Shown: in pieces, positions 1-9,260 of the stretch
How the letters are laid out: each line of letters opens with the position of its first letter
How positions within the stretch are numbered: position 1 is the stretch's first letter
Origin: Bacteroidales bacterium UBA1181
Lineage (GTDB): Bacteria > Bacteroidota > Bacteroidia > Bacteroidales > Paludibacteraceae
Length of the DNA stretch: 64,000 bases
Assembly: GCA_002310215.1 (NCBI GenBank)
Contig: DBYR01000014.1
Span: 323,166 to 387,165 of the forward strand
Reading direction: 5' to 3'
Position numbers and translations under genes: made by a program
Notes under the pieces: generated by a model
Database searches by the model: none
Seen by the model: the letters and a program-made list of their open reading frames with translations, nothing else
What the model was told of the DNA's origin: nothing

Positions 1-64
1 CTCCGAGCTTCATCGCACCTCTGAGTTTTAAAAATCAAGTATTACTCTATTCTATGTAGATACA

Positions 65-1732
65 ATGAAATATATTTGCTCACTTATAATTTTGTTTTTA
101 TCATTCTCTTCGGTCTATGCATACCAGATTGGAGACGTTATTATGACAAAGGAGGGTGATTTGGGAATCGTTTTTTATATTGATCAGGAGAAGGTCTTGT
201 TGTTATCTCCTTTTGAGAAACGCGCTAATTTTTCTACGCAGAGTCGTATCGATGAATGTATTACTGGTAATGATTGTGATGAATCATTGCAATTGCATTT
301 GTTTAATGGACGTGAAAATACTAAGCGAATGAAAGAATTGGCGGAAAACTCATCCTATGTGTTTCCCGTTTTGGATAGTATTCCAACAGATAAAGGCTGG
401 TTTATTCCTTCATTGGCTGAATTTTCTGAGATAATTAATTGCCTTTCCAGTGTGAAGGGTATGATTACCGCTTTGAATGGAACCCCTTTGGAAGAATATA
501 CTTATTGGACATCGTCTCAATGTGTGTCGGATGGAAGAGGAGGTATATATGCCTATACGATTAATAGAGGAAATGATAGTTATTGGAAGTCAACACTTTT
601 TGATATTGATTACGCTGTCCGCTATATCTATCAGATTGATTTAATGGATGAATTTACGGATGCTGAAACGAACTACATGTGGAATACAGGAAGTACGGAA
701 CCCCAAATAACGGTTTCGCCCGGTAATACAACTACTTATTCGGTTTCGGCGACAAGTAAGTTGAACGCTTGCGGGAGCACGGCTAGTACAACCATCCTTG
801 TGGCTGGTCAATCTCAGGATATTAATGAAACTATTTGCGAAGGCGAGACCTATTCAGGCTATGGGTTTAATGCGAATACGGAGGGAACCTACACGAAAAG
901 CATCGGGAAGGATAATTGCATGTCTGAGATTAAATTACATCTTACCGTTGCTCCAAAATACAAACAGGTATTCGATGATAATGCATGTTTAGGCCAGTAT
1001 TACAACAGGCATGGTTTCTCAATGACGCCTTTCGTGAAGGGCGAGTTCCATGATACGCTGACGTTCCTTAGTCAACTGGGGTGCGACAGTATAGTGATAC
1101 TGAACTTGAATGTCAAACCGATCGCATACGATACAATCACAAGACGGATTTGCCAGAACGAGAGATATAAGGATTCCGATTTCGATATAGAGGCAAATCA
1201 GAAGCCTGGATTATCGTATTATACGGTTGAAAAGAGTCAGGAGAATGGCTGCAAGTCTTACCACACCTTGGCGCTTCAGGTTGATCCGATTTACCAAGTT
1301 ACGGTTATGGAAGATATGAATGGGGAGGAAATCGCATACAATCAACATGGCTTCAATCTGGAAAAGGTAACGCCTGGCAGTTCTTATCGCCTAGAACTGA
1401 GTGCGGACAATGGGTGTGACAGTATTGTCACGCTTTATTTCCGATCGACCTCATGGAATGAGGAAAAGAGAGACACTGCTGCCGTTAGGGACACTAGAGT
1501 AATTCCTACCGCCTTTACTCCTCACTTCCAGGATGATATGAACGATCATTTCATGCCAGGCTATGAGGTCTATATATATGACCGTTACGGTAATCTGATC
1601 TGCCATTCCGAGGATGGTTGGGACGGAACCTATCGTGGCAAGGTGGCTACGGCTGGTGTCTATATCTATGTAGTGGCTATGAAGGATGGTGAGATGCGAA
1701 AGGGAACCATCGAAGTTGTAAAGTCTAAGTGA
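65..1732 (+). CDS. T9SS type B cargo protein with DUF1566-like head and repeat domains
   Basis: A 555-residue secreted protein. It has a signal peptide (residues 1-19, ending SVYA). Residues about 95-195 look like a DUF1566/Lcl-type fold (GWFIPS, YWTSS). An Ig/PKD-like strand segment follows at about 200-246. Four related repeats lie at about 250-297, 302-352, 356-407 and 412-460; each has a Cys or acidic start, a GF core and an end such as GCDSIV. The C-terminus (479-555: PTAFTP, YDRYGN, GWDGTYRGK) is a gliding-motility type B T9SS sorting domain, so the protein is probably exported across the outer membrane and displayed at the surface. Its stop overlaps the start of the OmpA gene, which is followed by a PorP/SprF gene, the usual partner of type B cargo. 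Cargo function is unknown. Confidence 0.85.
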   Translation: MKYICSLIILFLSFSSVYAYQIGDVIMTKEGDLGIVFYIDQEKVLLLSPFEKRANFSTQSRIDECITGNDCDESLQLHLFNGRENTKRMKELAENSSYVFPVLDSIPTDKGWFIPSLAEFSEIINCLSSVKGMITALNGTPLEEYTYWTSSQCVSDGRGGIYAYTINRGNDSYWKSTLFDIDYAVRYIYQIDLMDEFTDAETNYMWNTGSTEPQITVSPGNTTTYSVSATSKLNACGSTASTTILVAGQSQDINETICEGETYSGYGFNANTEGTYTKSIGKDNCMSEIKLHLTVAPKYKQVFDDNACLGQYYNRHGFSMTPFVKGEFHDTLTFLSQLGCDSIVILNLNVKPIAYDTITRRICQNERYKDSDFDIEANQKPGLSYYTVEKSQENGCKSYHTLALQVDPIYQVTVMEDMNGEEIAYNQHGFNLEKVTPGSSYRLELSADNGCDSIVTLYFRSTSWNEEKRDTAAVRDTRVIPTAFTPHFQDDMNDHFMPGYEVYIYDRYGNLICHSEDGWDGTYRGKVATAGVYIYVVAMKDGEMRKGTIEVVKSK

Positions 1733-3018
1733 TGAGAAATATGAAAAAGATAATATTCGCCTTTTGCTGCATGGCTACTATGTGTGGTTATGCGGCGGAG
1801 AGGGCTTTCCTGGATGGATACACTGTGGAGCCTTCCCGTATCAATAACGACGAGGCTGAGTCGGGCCTCTCTTTGTTGAAGAATAAATTGGCTTTTTCCC
1901 GTGGGGGAAAGGTCTATGTCGCTACCCTCAATGATAGTTTGGACATAAAAAGCATCATGGAACAAAGCGATTTGTCGGCTCTTGGGATAGAGGGACAGTT
2001 CGCCCAATACAACAATCAATTGATCTTCTCTTCGAATGGAGTCCTTTATTGCGCCACATTTAAAAACAACGTGTGGGGAAACCCCGAGAAACTGATGATC
2101 GATGGATTCATGTCGACCCGTGAACAGGAGGAGGGTACCACCTTCATCTCCCGCCGTTGGACCTATAAGAAGAAACCTGCGGCTGGCATGTACAATCCAG
2201 CAGTCGGCAATAAGGGAAAGCGTATCTATTTCTCTTCCCAACTCGAAGGCGGGAAGGGCGGATTCGACATCTGGTACATAGAGCGCAAACCGGACAATAA
2301 GACATGGTTCGCTCCTAAAAACATGCCGGATGTCAACTCGGAAAGGAACGAGGATTTCCCTCAGTTGGTGGGCGACACGATGTTCTATTTCTCCTCCGAT
2401 AGAGCGGACTCGCTCAGGGGAAGCAATATCTTCAAGAAACTGATGAAGGGGAAATTTGCACATGCTCCGCAAATGGTTGTGGGCCAATTCAATAGTGATG
2501 CGAACGATAAGAATTTCGTTGTGGCTGAGAATGTTCCCTTCCTGATCTCCAATCGAGCGGGAGGCGACGATATCTATCGTCCGAACATCGTGCCTGCTCC
2601 AGAGCCTGTAGATACCACGCCAATCGACACTACTACGCAGCTGAAGGTGGTCCGCAAGGACTTCCGTACTTGCATCTTCTATTTCGAATATGACAAGACA
2701 TCCATGATCGATTCATATGAGGCAGAGTTCAAATATATCTATAACTTCATTAACGAGGACTCAACTTCTATCGTTAAGATAACCGGATATACGGATGAGC
2801 GTGGTACGGTAGACTACAACATGACGCTCTCTAAAGAGCGTGCCAATGTAGTATTCGACAAATTGGTGAAGATGGGTGTCAACGCTAAACGCCTACGCTT
2901 CGCTGGAGAAGGAAAGGCTAATCCTATTGTGCCGAATGCCCAAACAGAGGCTGACCATCAAAAGAACCGTCGTGTGGAAATTGTAAAACTAGAGAATGAT
3001 GAAAAAGAAGATAAATAA
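1732..3018 (+). CDS. OmpA-family protein with PD40-like repeats (T9SS-associated)
   Basis: About 428 residues, exported. The N-terminus has a short hydrophobic signal (FAFCCMATMCGYA). The middle carries WD40/PD40-type beta-propeller blades (IYFSSQLEGGKGGFDIW, then a second FYFSSDR blade). The last ~110 residues are an OmpA peptidoglycan-binding domain (FEYDK, GYTDERGT, LSKERA, NRRVEI). Proteins of this design sit beside PorP/SprF in Bacteroidota and are thought to tie the T9SS outer-membrane machinery to peptidoglycan. ATG 1732 overlaps the previous stop by one base (TGATG); GTG 1729 and ATG 1741 are alternatives. The 3' end overlaps the next gene by 23 bp, so the three genes are probably one translationally coupled operon. 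Confidence 0.88.
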   Translation: MRNMKKIIFAFCCMATMCGYAAERAFLDGYTVEPSRINNDEAESGLSLLKNKLAFSRGGKVYVATLNDSLDIKSIMEQSDLSALGIEGQFAQYNNQLIFSSNGVLYCATFKNNVWGNPEKLMIDGFMSTREQEEGTTFISRRWTYKKKPAAGMYNPAVGNKGKRIYFSSQLEGGKGGFDIWYIERKPDNKTWFAPKNMPDVNSERNEDFPQLVGDTMFYFSSDRADSLRGSNIFKKLMKGKFAHAPQMVVGQFNSDANDKNFVVAENVPFLISNRAGGDDIYRPNIVPAPEPVDTTPIDTTTQLKVVRKDFRTCIFYFEYDKTSMIDSYEAEFKYIYNFINEDSTSIVKITGYTDERGTVDYNMTLSKERANVVFDKLVKMGVNAKRLRFAGEGKANPIVPNAQTEADHQKNRRVEIVKLENDEKEDK

Positions 3019-3919
3019 AAGATTTATATTGACGCTTTGTCTCTCGTTGTTGGCGCTCTCTTCGTATGCCCAACAAGACTTGATGTTGTCTCAGGAGATT
3101 TTTTCCCGTGTGAACAAAAATCCTGCCGCAACGGGTAATACCAACGACATCGATATTTTTCTCCATGGTCGCATCCAATGGGCGGGAGTGGATAATGGAC
3201 CAAAGACCACTGTCTTAAATGTGACCAACTACTTGGATAAAATCCATTCAGGGGTCGGTTTCACAATGTCCTACGACCATATGGGTGTCGGACATAATAC
3301 CACGAACATGAAATTGGTTTATTCCTACCAAATCGATCTCTGCGAGCAATATGTGCTTGCCATGGGTTTAGGCGCCGGTATCAATATCGGTGGTTTCGAC
3401 TATACCGCTAACACAATGGACGATGCGAATGAGTATGGTTGTGACACCTACCCATATGATAAGGAGGTACGTGTTTCCCCTGATTTTGATCTCGGTTTTG
3501 AATTAAACAATCCCATGTGGACAGTCGGAGTCTCCATGACACACCTGACCAATAAGTTGTCTAACACATTCAGAAGCGGAAGGCATCTTTACCTGTATGG
3601 GATCGGTGACATCCATCTGAACGAGCAATGGATTTTGGCCCCTGTCATCAACTTTTTCCACCACAATAAAACCAATGTGTTCGAAATCGGTTCATTGGCT
3701 TATTTTAGGCGCATGTATTGGGGAGGTTTGTCTTGGCGCCCTGATTTACACGACAAAATGAACCCTTCCATGATGGTCTTTACCTTGGGCCTGGAGTGGA
3801 AGAAGTTCCGGTTCGGTTATTCGTATGATCTGGGTCTAGGTTCCAACGATTTGTTGCCTTCCAATACGCATGAGGTCATTTTGTCATATGGTATCGACAA
3901 GAAGAGAAAACAAAAATAG
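2996..3919 (+). CDS. PorP/SprF-family type IX secretion outer-membrane protein
   Basis: A 307-residue outer-membrane beta-barrel with a signal peptide (SLLALSSYAQQ). The mature start has the family hallmark: a QDLMLSQ segment, then NPAATG, then GRIQWAG. Alternating aromatic strands continue to a barrel end. PorP/SprF proteins bind PorK/N-type ring components or individual type B cargos and take part in T9SS export. Lying directly behind a type B cargo and an OmpA/PD40 gene suggests a dedicated export partner, which is inference. The start lies inside the OmpA gene and a strong terminator follows 20 bp after the stop. Confidence 0.9.
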   Translation: MMKKKINKRFILTLCLSLLALSSYAQQDLMLSQEIFSRVNKNPAATGNTNDIDIFLHGRIQWAGVDNGPKTTVLNVTNYLDKIHSGVGFTMSYDHMGVGHNTTNMKLVYSYQIDLCEQYVLAMGLGAGINIGGFDYTANTMDDANEYGCDTYPYDKEVRVSPDFDLGFELNNPMWTVGVSMTHLTNKLSNTFRSGRHLYLYGIGDIHLNEQWILAPVINFFHHNKTNVFEIGSLAYFRRMYWGGLSWRPDLHDKMNPSMMVFTLGLEWKKFRFGYSYDLGLGSNDLLPSNTHEVILSYGIDKKRKQK

Positions 3920-3939
3920 GGCAGGATTCTATGTTAAGG

Positions 3940-3971
3940 GCGGATATTGAGAGATCGATATCCGCTTTTTT
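3940..3971 (+). terminator. Rho-independent terminator of the T9SS cassette
   Basis: A perfect 8-bp stem (GCGGATAT / ATATCCGC) with a 10-nt loop, followed directly by six T residues. It lies 20 bp after the PorP/SprF stop and ends the plus-strand cassette. Confidence 0.85.
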
Positions 3972-4068
3972 CGTTTATGAGGGGACCCTATCGAAATTGT
4001 TTGGTCTCCTTCGTTGAATGCCCGAAATAAAGTCTATAAGCTGTTTTTTAGCGTTCCCTTGGACTCCG

Positions 4069-5355
4069 CTATAAAAAGATCACCAATATCAGGATATTCA
4101 CCGCACAAATTACGCTGGCGCCTAGGGCGAGGTCCTTCAGCAACTTCTTTCCCGAGAAGGCGACGCCATAGATCATGTTGACGAAGCTGTTGCTGATCAT
4201 CGCTTGGAATGTGGCGAGAATCAGCAGGGAGCCTGCGACGGTGTGTTGCGTCTGGAAGAGGTTGATGATGAATGGGTTGATGTCCGTTACGCCGACGATC
4301 ACGGAGAGTACGCGCAATCCGCTGTCTCCGAAATAGATCAACGCATAGTGCGTGATGATCGTGAAGGCGACGAACAACACGGCGAAAAGTAGTGCCACCT
4401 TGAATTCCAACGGATTCTTCTCGTCTTCGATCTCCAACGCTTGGGACTCCTGCGCAACAGATTGGTTGCGGCGCTTCCTCGTGTAGAAATAGAGGGCTAC
4501 CAAGGCGAACGTGACAATCATGATGGCGAACAGGTACCAGTATTGCAGCATTAGTTCGAAGTTGAAGATGCCCAAAAGGATTAGGATCCTGAAGTACATC
4601 ATGGCGATGGAGCAGAAGATGGCGGCGACGTACTCCGAGAGGTCTCCGTTTTTATCCTTCGCCTTCTTGCCTAGGATGATGCAGGTCGCCGTACTGCTGT
4701 AGATACCGCCCAATATGCCTGTGATGATGACGCCTCCGTCCTTGAACACGTATTTCTTCACCAGGTAGCTGGCGTAGGAGATACCGGAGATGACCACGGT
4801 GGCGAGCCAAATGCTGTAAGGGGTGAGCCCTGAGCCTTCTATCAGTTCGGTCTTCGGCAACATGGGTAATACCACTCCGGCGATGATCATGAACTTGGCG
4901 AGGTTGATGAATTCCTCGTCGTTCATCGACTTGGTGAACTGTATGAACTTGTCCTTCATCTCGGTGAGGATCAGGACCGCCACGACGACCAGAATGGCCA
5001 TCCACGGGTCTTTCTCGCAGACGACGGGCGCCAGACAGTAGGTGATCAGGGCGATCACGATGGAGGTGATGCCGTAGGACTTCTGCACGAAAATCTTATG
5101 GATGTAGTAGGCGACGAACAATAGAGTGAGGGTGACGCCTCCGCAAAGGAAAGGCACGATGCTCCCGCTCCCCGCTTCGTAGAGGATGTAGCCCAATATG
5201 CCAATCAGCGTGAAAGTACGGTCCGCACCGAACGCATGTTTGGAATCCTCCTCCTTCAGGTACAACTTCCTTTGTGATAGTCCGATAACCAATGACATTA
5301 GCGTGACTAAGACAAATTTCAACAAATCCGATGACAAAATATCGTTGGTCTCCAT
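4069..5355 (-). CDS. MgtC/SapB and DUF4010 domain membrane protein
   Basis: A 428-residue polytopic inner-membrane protein with about 11-12 hydrophobic helices. The N-terminal ~140 residues match the MgtC/SapB family (LVIGLSQRK, then GADRTFTLIGILG, with the conserved Arg-Thr-Phe). The rest fits DUF4010, with a soluble insertion of charged residues at about 290-315 (FYTRKRRNQS and on). Two-domain proteins like this are widespread; the physiological role is not established, and MgtC-like domains are linked to magnesium stress and virulence in other bacteria. It is the last of four minus-strand genes, 46 bp after its upstream neighbour. No terminator was recognised downstream. Confidence 0.85.
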   Translation of the reverse strand: METNDILSSDLLKFVLVTLMSLVIGLSQRKLYLKEEDSKHAFGADRTFTLIGILGYILYEAGSGSIVPFLCGGVTLTLLFVAYYIHKIFVQKSYGITSIVIALITYCLAPVVCEKDPWMAILVVVAVLILTEMKDKFIQFTKSMNDEEFINLAKFMIIAGVVLPMLPKTELIEGSGLTPYSIWLATVVISGISYASYLVKKYVFKDGGVIITGILGGIYSSTATCIILGKKAKDKNGDLSEYVAAIFCSIAMMYFRILILLGIFNFELMLQYWYLFAIMIVTFALVALYFYTRKRRNQSVAQESQALEIEDEKNPLEFKVALLFAVLFVAFTIITHYALIYFGDSGLRVLSVIVGVTDINPFIINLFQTQHTVAGSLLILATFQAMISNSFVNMIYGVAFSGKKLLKDLALGASVICAVNILILVIFL

Positions 5356-5401
5356 ATCTCAAATCTTTTCATCTTTCTATGAAGATAAGAAAAATGGGGG
5401 A

Positions 5402-6547
5402 TTATTCCAAATTTAAGTTCTTCAAAACGCTGTATATTGTCTCTGCGGAACCATCTTTCCACCTTAGTGCCCAGAATTCGATGAGGGAGATAGTCACAGG
5501 ATTAGGCGTGCCTTGGAAGTTGACAAACTCGCTTATCTTTTCTATCTTTTTTTGGTATGTTGAATCCGTGTCAACATCCTCATCATCTATTCTATCTAAG
5601 ACTTTTTCTGCTATTTCTATTTCTTCTCCTAATTTTTCTTCGATGTATTCTTCCTCCTCCTTATCCTCTGTTTTTTTGCGGTCATCTTCATAATAAATCT
5701 TGTATAGCGCCTTGTAGTTCTCTTGATTTACCCAATGATAGGAGGAAGTGAGCTGCTGGATGGCGCTTTGCAGGTTGCCGTATTTGTCTTTTGGCATATA
5801 TTTTTTATACCAAGTCTTTCCTTTCTCGGTGAGTGTTTTTCGGAACACGCTATCATCCTTTTTCTTACAAATCAAGTATAGTAGGCAAGACGGAAGGTAT
5901 CTATCGATTCTTCCTATTAGCATAGATGCGTAAAATAAATCATTGTCTGGGTTACAAATGGCTGAGTTACAGTATGAGATGATTTTTTTTTCGATGTTCT
6001 TTTCCACGCTATCCAACACTTCCGCATAGTCGTTTAAGGCCAAATCAACGATTTCATCCGAATAGGGTTTGCCGTCGATTTCAATGTTCAAAAGAGAGTC
6101 TTTGCCATTTTTGATATGTTTGACGCCACATACAACGTGGCCGTCCTTTATCGCTTTGTTAAGGAAATATTGCACCCATAAGGCTTTCCCATTACCAACA
6201 TCAAAACCGTCGTTAATATCAAGGTTGTATATATATGTATTGACGATGAATGGTTTGTTTAATGGCGGTGTTATGCGGAATCTGTCCGGATAGTAATATC
6301 CATTGGAGTCCTTTTCGAAGACAAGATATTTGCACCCTTTGTGTTTTTCCCTGTAAAAGTCATATTCTATTGTTAGTATATTGCCTTCGTAAAAATATCC
6401 CAATTTGCAGTTTTTGATAGGTGTTTGGATAGTATATTCCTTGCTGGATGTTATCTGGCATCGAATCGCCCAAATGACGGCCAAAAGGATTGGCACGATG
6501 AGCGCCGCAAGGATAAGTTGCTTTTTAGTTATTTTGTTGAAGTCCAT
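5402..6547 (-). CDS. Membrane-anchored protein, probable GDYXXLXY-type domain, extended C-terminus
   Basis: A 381-residue protein with one N-terminal membrane helix (LILAALIVPILLAVIWAI). Residues about 35-165 resemble the GDYXXLXY family seen beside DUF2157 proteins: a degenerate EGNILTIEYDF in place of GDYxxLxY, then FEKDSNGYYYP, then WVQYFLNKA and a final IDGKP. The ~215-residue C-terminus is charged and acidic (KTEDKEEEEYIEEK) and matches nothing I recognise. The start overlaps the DUF2157 gene by 23 bp, which supports co-translation and a paired function. The DNA is more AT-rich than the genes around it. The family call is my reading of a weak motif; the function is unknown either way. 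Confidence 0.55.
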   Translation of the reverse strand: MDFNKITKKQLILAALIVPILLAVIWAIRCQITSSKEYTIQTPIKNCKLGYFYEGNILTIEYDFYREKHKGCKYLVFEKDSNGYYYPDRFRITPPLNKPFIVNTYIYNLDINDGFDVGNGKALWVQYFLNKAIKDGHVVCGVKHIKNGKDSLLNIEIDGKPYSDEIVDLALNDYAEVLDSVEKNIEKKIISYCNSAICNPDNDLFYASMLIGRIDRYLPSCLLYLICKKKDDSVFRKTLTEKGKTWYKKYMPKDKYGNLQSAIQQLTSSYHWVNQENYKALYKIYYEDDRKKTEDKEEEEYIEEKLGEEIEIAEKVLDRIDDEDVDTDSTYQKKIEKISEFVNFQGTPNPVTISLIEFWALRWKDGSAETIYSVLKNLNLE

Positions 6548-7817
6548 GGCTCTTTTTCTTTGAGATGAATAGATTGATTAGGATAAGCACGACGCCCCAA
6601 ACGATGGAGAGCGTTCCAATTAGGATGATCGATTTGTTGTATTCGGACAATGTCATCAACATGAAAACGTACCAACCCACTAAGGCCAAATTCAGTTTCA
6701 GCACATCCATCGTCCGTATGCTAATGAATGTGAGGTAGGCCAAGTAGATGATGGTCAGACCTTGGAATGTGTACGATAAGTATGCGTAAGGTATGAATAA
6801 GACAAGAGGAATCAGGGGAAGCGTGATCCACTCGTCCAACTCGGGTTTCAATCCTCTTTTCCATTTCATGTAGAAGGAGATTCCCAATAAGAGGATCTGT
6901 ATGATGGCAATTGTCGGGAACGCAGTCGGTCCATACTCATCGGTGTGGTAATCGGATAGACTGAAAGCGAAATAGGCCAGAATTATGAAGTTGGCGATGT
7001 ATGTGGTTGCTTTCAGAAAAGATGCATTGCTTTGGATATGTGTGGATTGCTTGATCCATGTGTGTAGTGAGTATGATATGCATGCGGACGCAAAAAAGGA
7101 GGCTAATATTAGGATTTTGTCCTCAGAAGTGTACCCGTCTTTTAATGCTATATGTCCCCACATAATCACAAAGAAGAGGACTAAGGGAAGGGTCGCCGTC
7201 CTGAATTTGACAAGGAAGGTCTCCTTTTCCGTATGGTAAGTTCTGTAAAGAAACAGCAGATCAATGAAGAAGATGATGAGATATAAGACAACGCTCAAAT
7301 CGTCATTCATAGCACTTGTTGAAACACATAAAGTTGCTATGATGACCGAAGATGCGATAACCGACCTGAAAAGGAATACAATGGGGTAGGCTAATATCGC
7401 CAGCGTGAAGACAGAGATTGAAAAATTGATCTCCATGTCGAAGATACTGTTGATCAAGCAAAAGGTTGTTACCAGACCTATGCAGTAGATGAGGCATGCC
7501 GCCTCCTTGAATGCCCGACTCTCGTATTGGTGTTTGTACACGTAATAGCAGGAGGCTGAGCTCAAGATGATCGGTAGTAATCCGATGATGACTTGAAGCG
7601 CATGGGGGATGGACTCCCAGTTATCCGCAAGGAGAAAACATATACCTGTTATGATAAAGAGGGCTGCGACGATGCACAGCGGCAAGGTCGTATTGGTGAG
7701 GAATTTTTTCTTATTTCCCTCTTTCTCCAAGTAATAGTTGATGATGTTGTTGGCCACCTCCTCGTTGATGACGTGGTGGTCCAGCAACTCCTGGGTGTCG
7801 ATATTGGATATCTTCAT
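6525..7817 (-). CDS. DUF2157 domain membrane protein
   Basis: 430 residues. A short cytoplasmic N-terminus (ELLDHHVINEEVANNIINYY) is followed by about 12 hydrophobic helices. The N-terminal helix-turn-like segment, then FITGICFLLADNWESIP, is the DUF2157 signature (GxxxxLAxNW). DUF2157 proteins are predicted inner-membrane proteins of unknown role, often encoded with a GDYXXLXY protein, and the overlapping downstream gene fits that. It starts 29 bp after the esterase gene on the same strand, so it is probably cotranscribed. Confidence 0.8.
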   Translation of the reverse strand: MKISNIDTQELLDHHVINEEVANNIINYYLEKEGNKKKFLTNTTLPLCIVAALFIITGICFLLADNWESIPHALQVIIGLLPIILSSASCYYVYKHQYESRAFKEAACLIYCIGLVTTFCLINSIFDMEINFSISVFTLAILAYPIVFLFRSVIASSVIIATLCVSTSAMNDDLSVVLYLIIFFIDLLFLYRTYHTEKETFLVKFRTATLPLVLFFVIMWGHIALKDGYTSEDKILILASFFASACISYSLHTWIKQSTHIQSNASFLKATTYIANFIILAYFAFSLSDYHTDEYGPTAFPTIAIIQILLLGISFYMKWKRGLKPELDEWITLPLIPLVLFIPYAYLSYTFQGLTIIYLAYLTFISIRTMDVLKLNLALVGWYVFMLMTLSEYNKSIILIGTLSIVWGVVLILINLFISKKKSHGLQQNN

Positions 7818-7846
7818 GTATCTGGCGTTTTAAAGAATTGCGTGCG

Positions 7847-8419
7847 TTATTCGTTCAGGAAAGAGCGTATTTGCGGTACCACATAATCCCGGATGGACGC
7901 TTCGGGAGGGTAGTGCCCTCCCGGCATGAAGATTCGGTTGCTGTAGTGTTGTTTGAACCAATGGGCGGCCATGCGCGTCATGAAGTCCTTCCGTCCGAAC
8001 ATGCCGATGGTCAGCGCATCCTCTTCGGGTGTCAGGTCGTCGTATTGTTTCCGCTCCATATCCTTGTAGATGTCGCACATACGCTTGTCCACGTGCCATA
8101 TCTGGTTGCCGTCGGCTCTTCCTTCCTTGTATTTGTTGTCGCCTTGGAACATGTACATGTAGGTCATGCCGAGGCTGGGATTCAGCAGGATTTTTTTCCT
8201 TCCTCTATATTTTTGCGCCATGAATCCGCCGAGGCTATGGCCAATGATCAGGTCCACTTGATATTCCGCCAAGAAACGGTCGATTTGAGGGAAAGCCTTC
8301 TCTGGGTCGATGGACAAGTCCGGCACCCATACAGTCGCTTCCGGCAGGTATTTACGGATAAACTCAGCTGTGGCAGATTCGTGGCTCGAAGCCATTCCGT
8401 GCAAAAAAAGTATATTCAT
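7847..8419 (-). CDS. YqiA/YcfP-family alpha/beta hydrolase (esterase)
   Basis: A 190-residue cytoplasmic alpha/beta-hydrolase. The oxyanion segment FLHGMASS is at the N-terminus and the nucleophile elbow GHSLGGF at about residues 79-85. The order and compact size match the YqiA/YcfP esterases, which act on short acyl esters. A late GGHYPPE motif could supply the catalytic His. It is the first gene of a four-gene minus-strand run. A -7 box (TATATTTG on the minus strand) lies about 54 bp upstream of the ATG. Confidence 0.8.
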   Translation of the reverse strand: MNILFLHGMASSHESATAEFIRKYLPEATVWVPDLSIDPEKAFPQIDRFLAEYQVDLIIGHSLGGFMAQKYRGRKKILLNPSLGMTYMYMFQGDNKYKEGRADGNQIWHVDKRMCDIYKDMERKQYDDLTPEEDALTIGMFGRKDFMTRMAAHWFKQHYSNRIFMPGGHYPPEASIRDYVVPQIRSFLNE

Positions 8420-8472
8420 GACAATCAGTTTTTTCTATGATTTGTTGAACTATTTAAAAAATTCGCATTATG

Positions 8473-8480
8473 CAAATATA
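8473..8480 (-). promoter_or_regulatory. Bacteroidota -7 box upstream of the esterase gene
   Basis: TATATTTG on the minus strand is an exact match to the Bacteroidota -7 consensus TAnnTTTG. No clear -33 TTTG is present at the usual spacing. Probably the promoter of the esterase/DUF2157 run. Confidence 0.45.
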
Positions 8481-8580
8481 ACTAATATACGGGGAAAACC
8501 CTGTTTGTATTGTTTGAAAAAGTGAATATTTTTCCTTCCTCCGCTTCCGTGTGACTGCCGTTATTATCCCTCCCGCGGAT

Positions 8581-8611
8581 TTTGCCGTTAGAGGAACTAT
8601 CGTTAAATTTG
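8581..8611 (+). promoter_or_regulatory. rsmG promoter (-33 TTTG / -7 TAAATTTG)
   Basis: TTTG at 8581-8584, a 19-nt spacer and TAAATTTG at 8604-8611 form a full Bacteroidota primary-sigma promoter. The ATG of rsmG begins 22 nt beyond the -7 box. This is the best complete promoter in the window. Confidence 0.7.
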
Positions 8612-8633
8612 CGGAAAAAGAAAAAGAAGAGAG

Positions 8634-9257
8634 ATGGATATTATCCTTAAATATTTCCCGAATCTATCGGACAAACAGAAGGAACAGTTCGCCGCGTTAT
8701 ACGATTTGTATATCGATTGGAACAGTAAGATTAATGTGATATCCCGCAAGGACATAGAGAATCTTTACGAGCATCATGTCCTGCATTCCTTGGCCATCCC
8801 TAAGATTCTATCGTTCAAGGATGGCACCAGCGTCATGGACGTCGGTACGGGTGGTGGGTTCCCTGCCATTCCGTTGGCGATCTATTATCCTAATTGTCAG
8901 TTCCATTTGGTCGATTCCATCGGAAAAAAGATCCGTGTGGCGACGGAGATATCCAACGCTATCGGCTTGACTAACACCACTTTTGCGCACGAGAGGGTGG
9001 AGGATGAGAAGGGAAAGTTCGATTTCATCGTCAGCCGTGCGGTCATGCCTTTGGGCGACCTCGTTCGGTTGACACGGAAAAATGTGGAGCATAAGAATCC
9101 GAAAAATGCCCTTCCCAACGGATTGATTTGCCTGAAAGGCGGTGAATTGGAGCATGAGGTGGGTCCTTTCCGGCATGCGGCCTCTCTCTTTGACATCAAG
9201 GATTTCTTCACCGAAGAGTTTTTCCAAACGAAAAAGGCGGTTTATTTACCATTGTGA
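8634..9257 (+). CDS. rsmG: 16S rRNA (guanine527-N7)-methyltransferase RsmG
   Basis: A 207-residue SAM-dependent methyltransferase, the usual length for the family. RsmG methylates N7 of G527 in 16S rRNA of the 30S subunit. Visible signatures are the N-terminal NVISRKDIENLYEHHVLHSL block (residues 34-53), the SAM loop DVGTGGGFPAIPLA (69-82), then VDSIGKK and FDFIVSRAV. It is first in a plus-strand run with pcm, a metallo-hydrolase and an ABC ATPase, driven by the promoter just upstream. Confidence 0.95.
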   Translation: MDIILKYFPNLSDKQKEQFAALYDLYIDWNSKINVISRKDIENLYEHHVLHSLAIPKILSFKDGTSVMDVGTGGGFPAIPLAIYYPNCQFHLVDSIGKKIRVATEISNAIGLTNTTFAHERVEDEKGKFDFIVSRAVMPLGDLVRLTRKNVEHKNPKNALPNGLICLKGGELEHEVGPFRHAASLFDIKDFFTEEFFQTKKAVYLPL

Positions 9258-9260
9258 TAA

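Noticed and set aside
7908..7940. GC-rich inverted repeat (GGGAGGG / CCCTCCC) as a terminator
   Set aside because: It lies inside the esterase coding sequence and no T-run follows on either strand.
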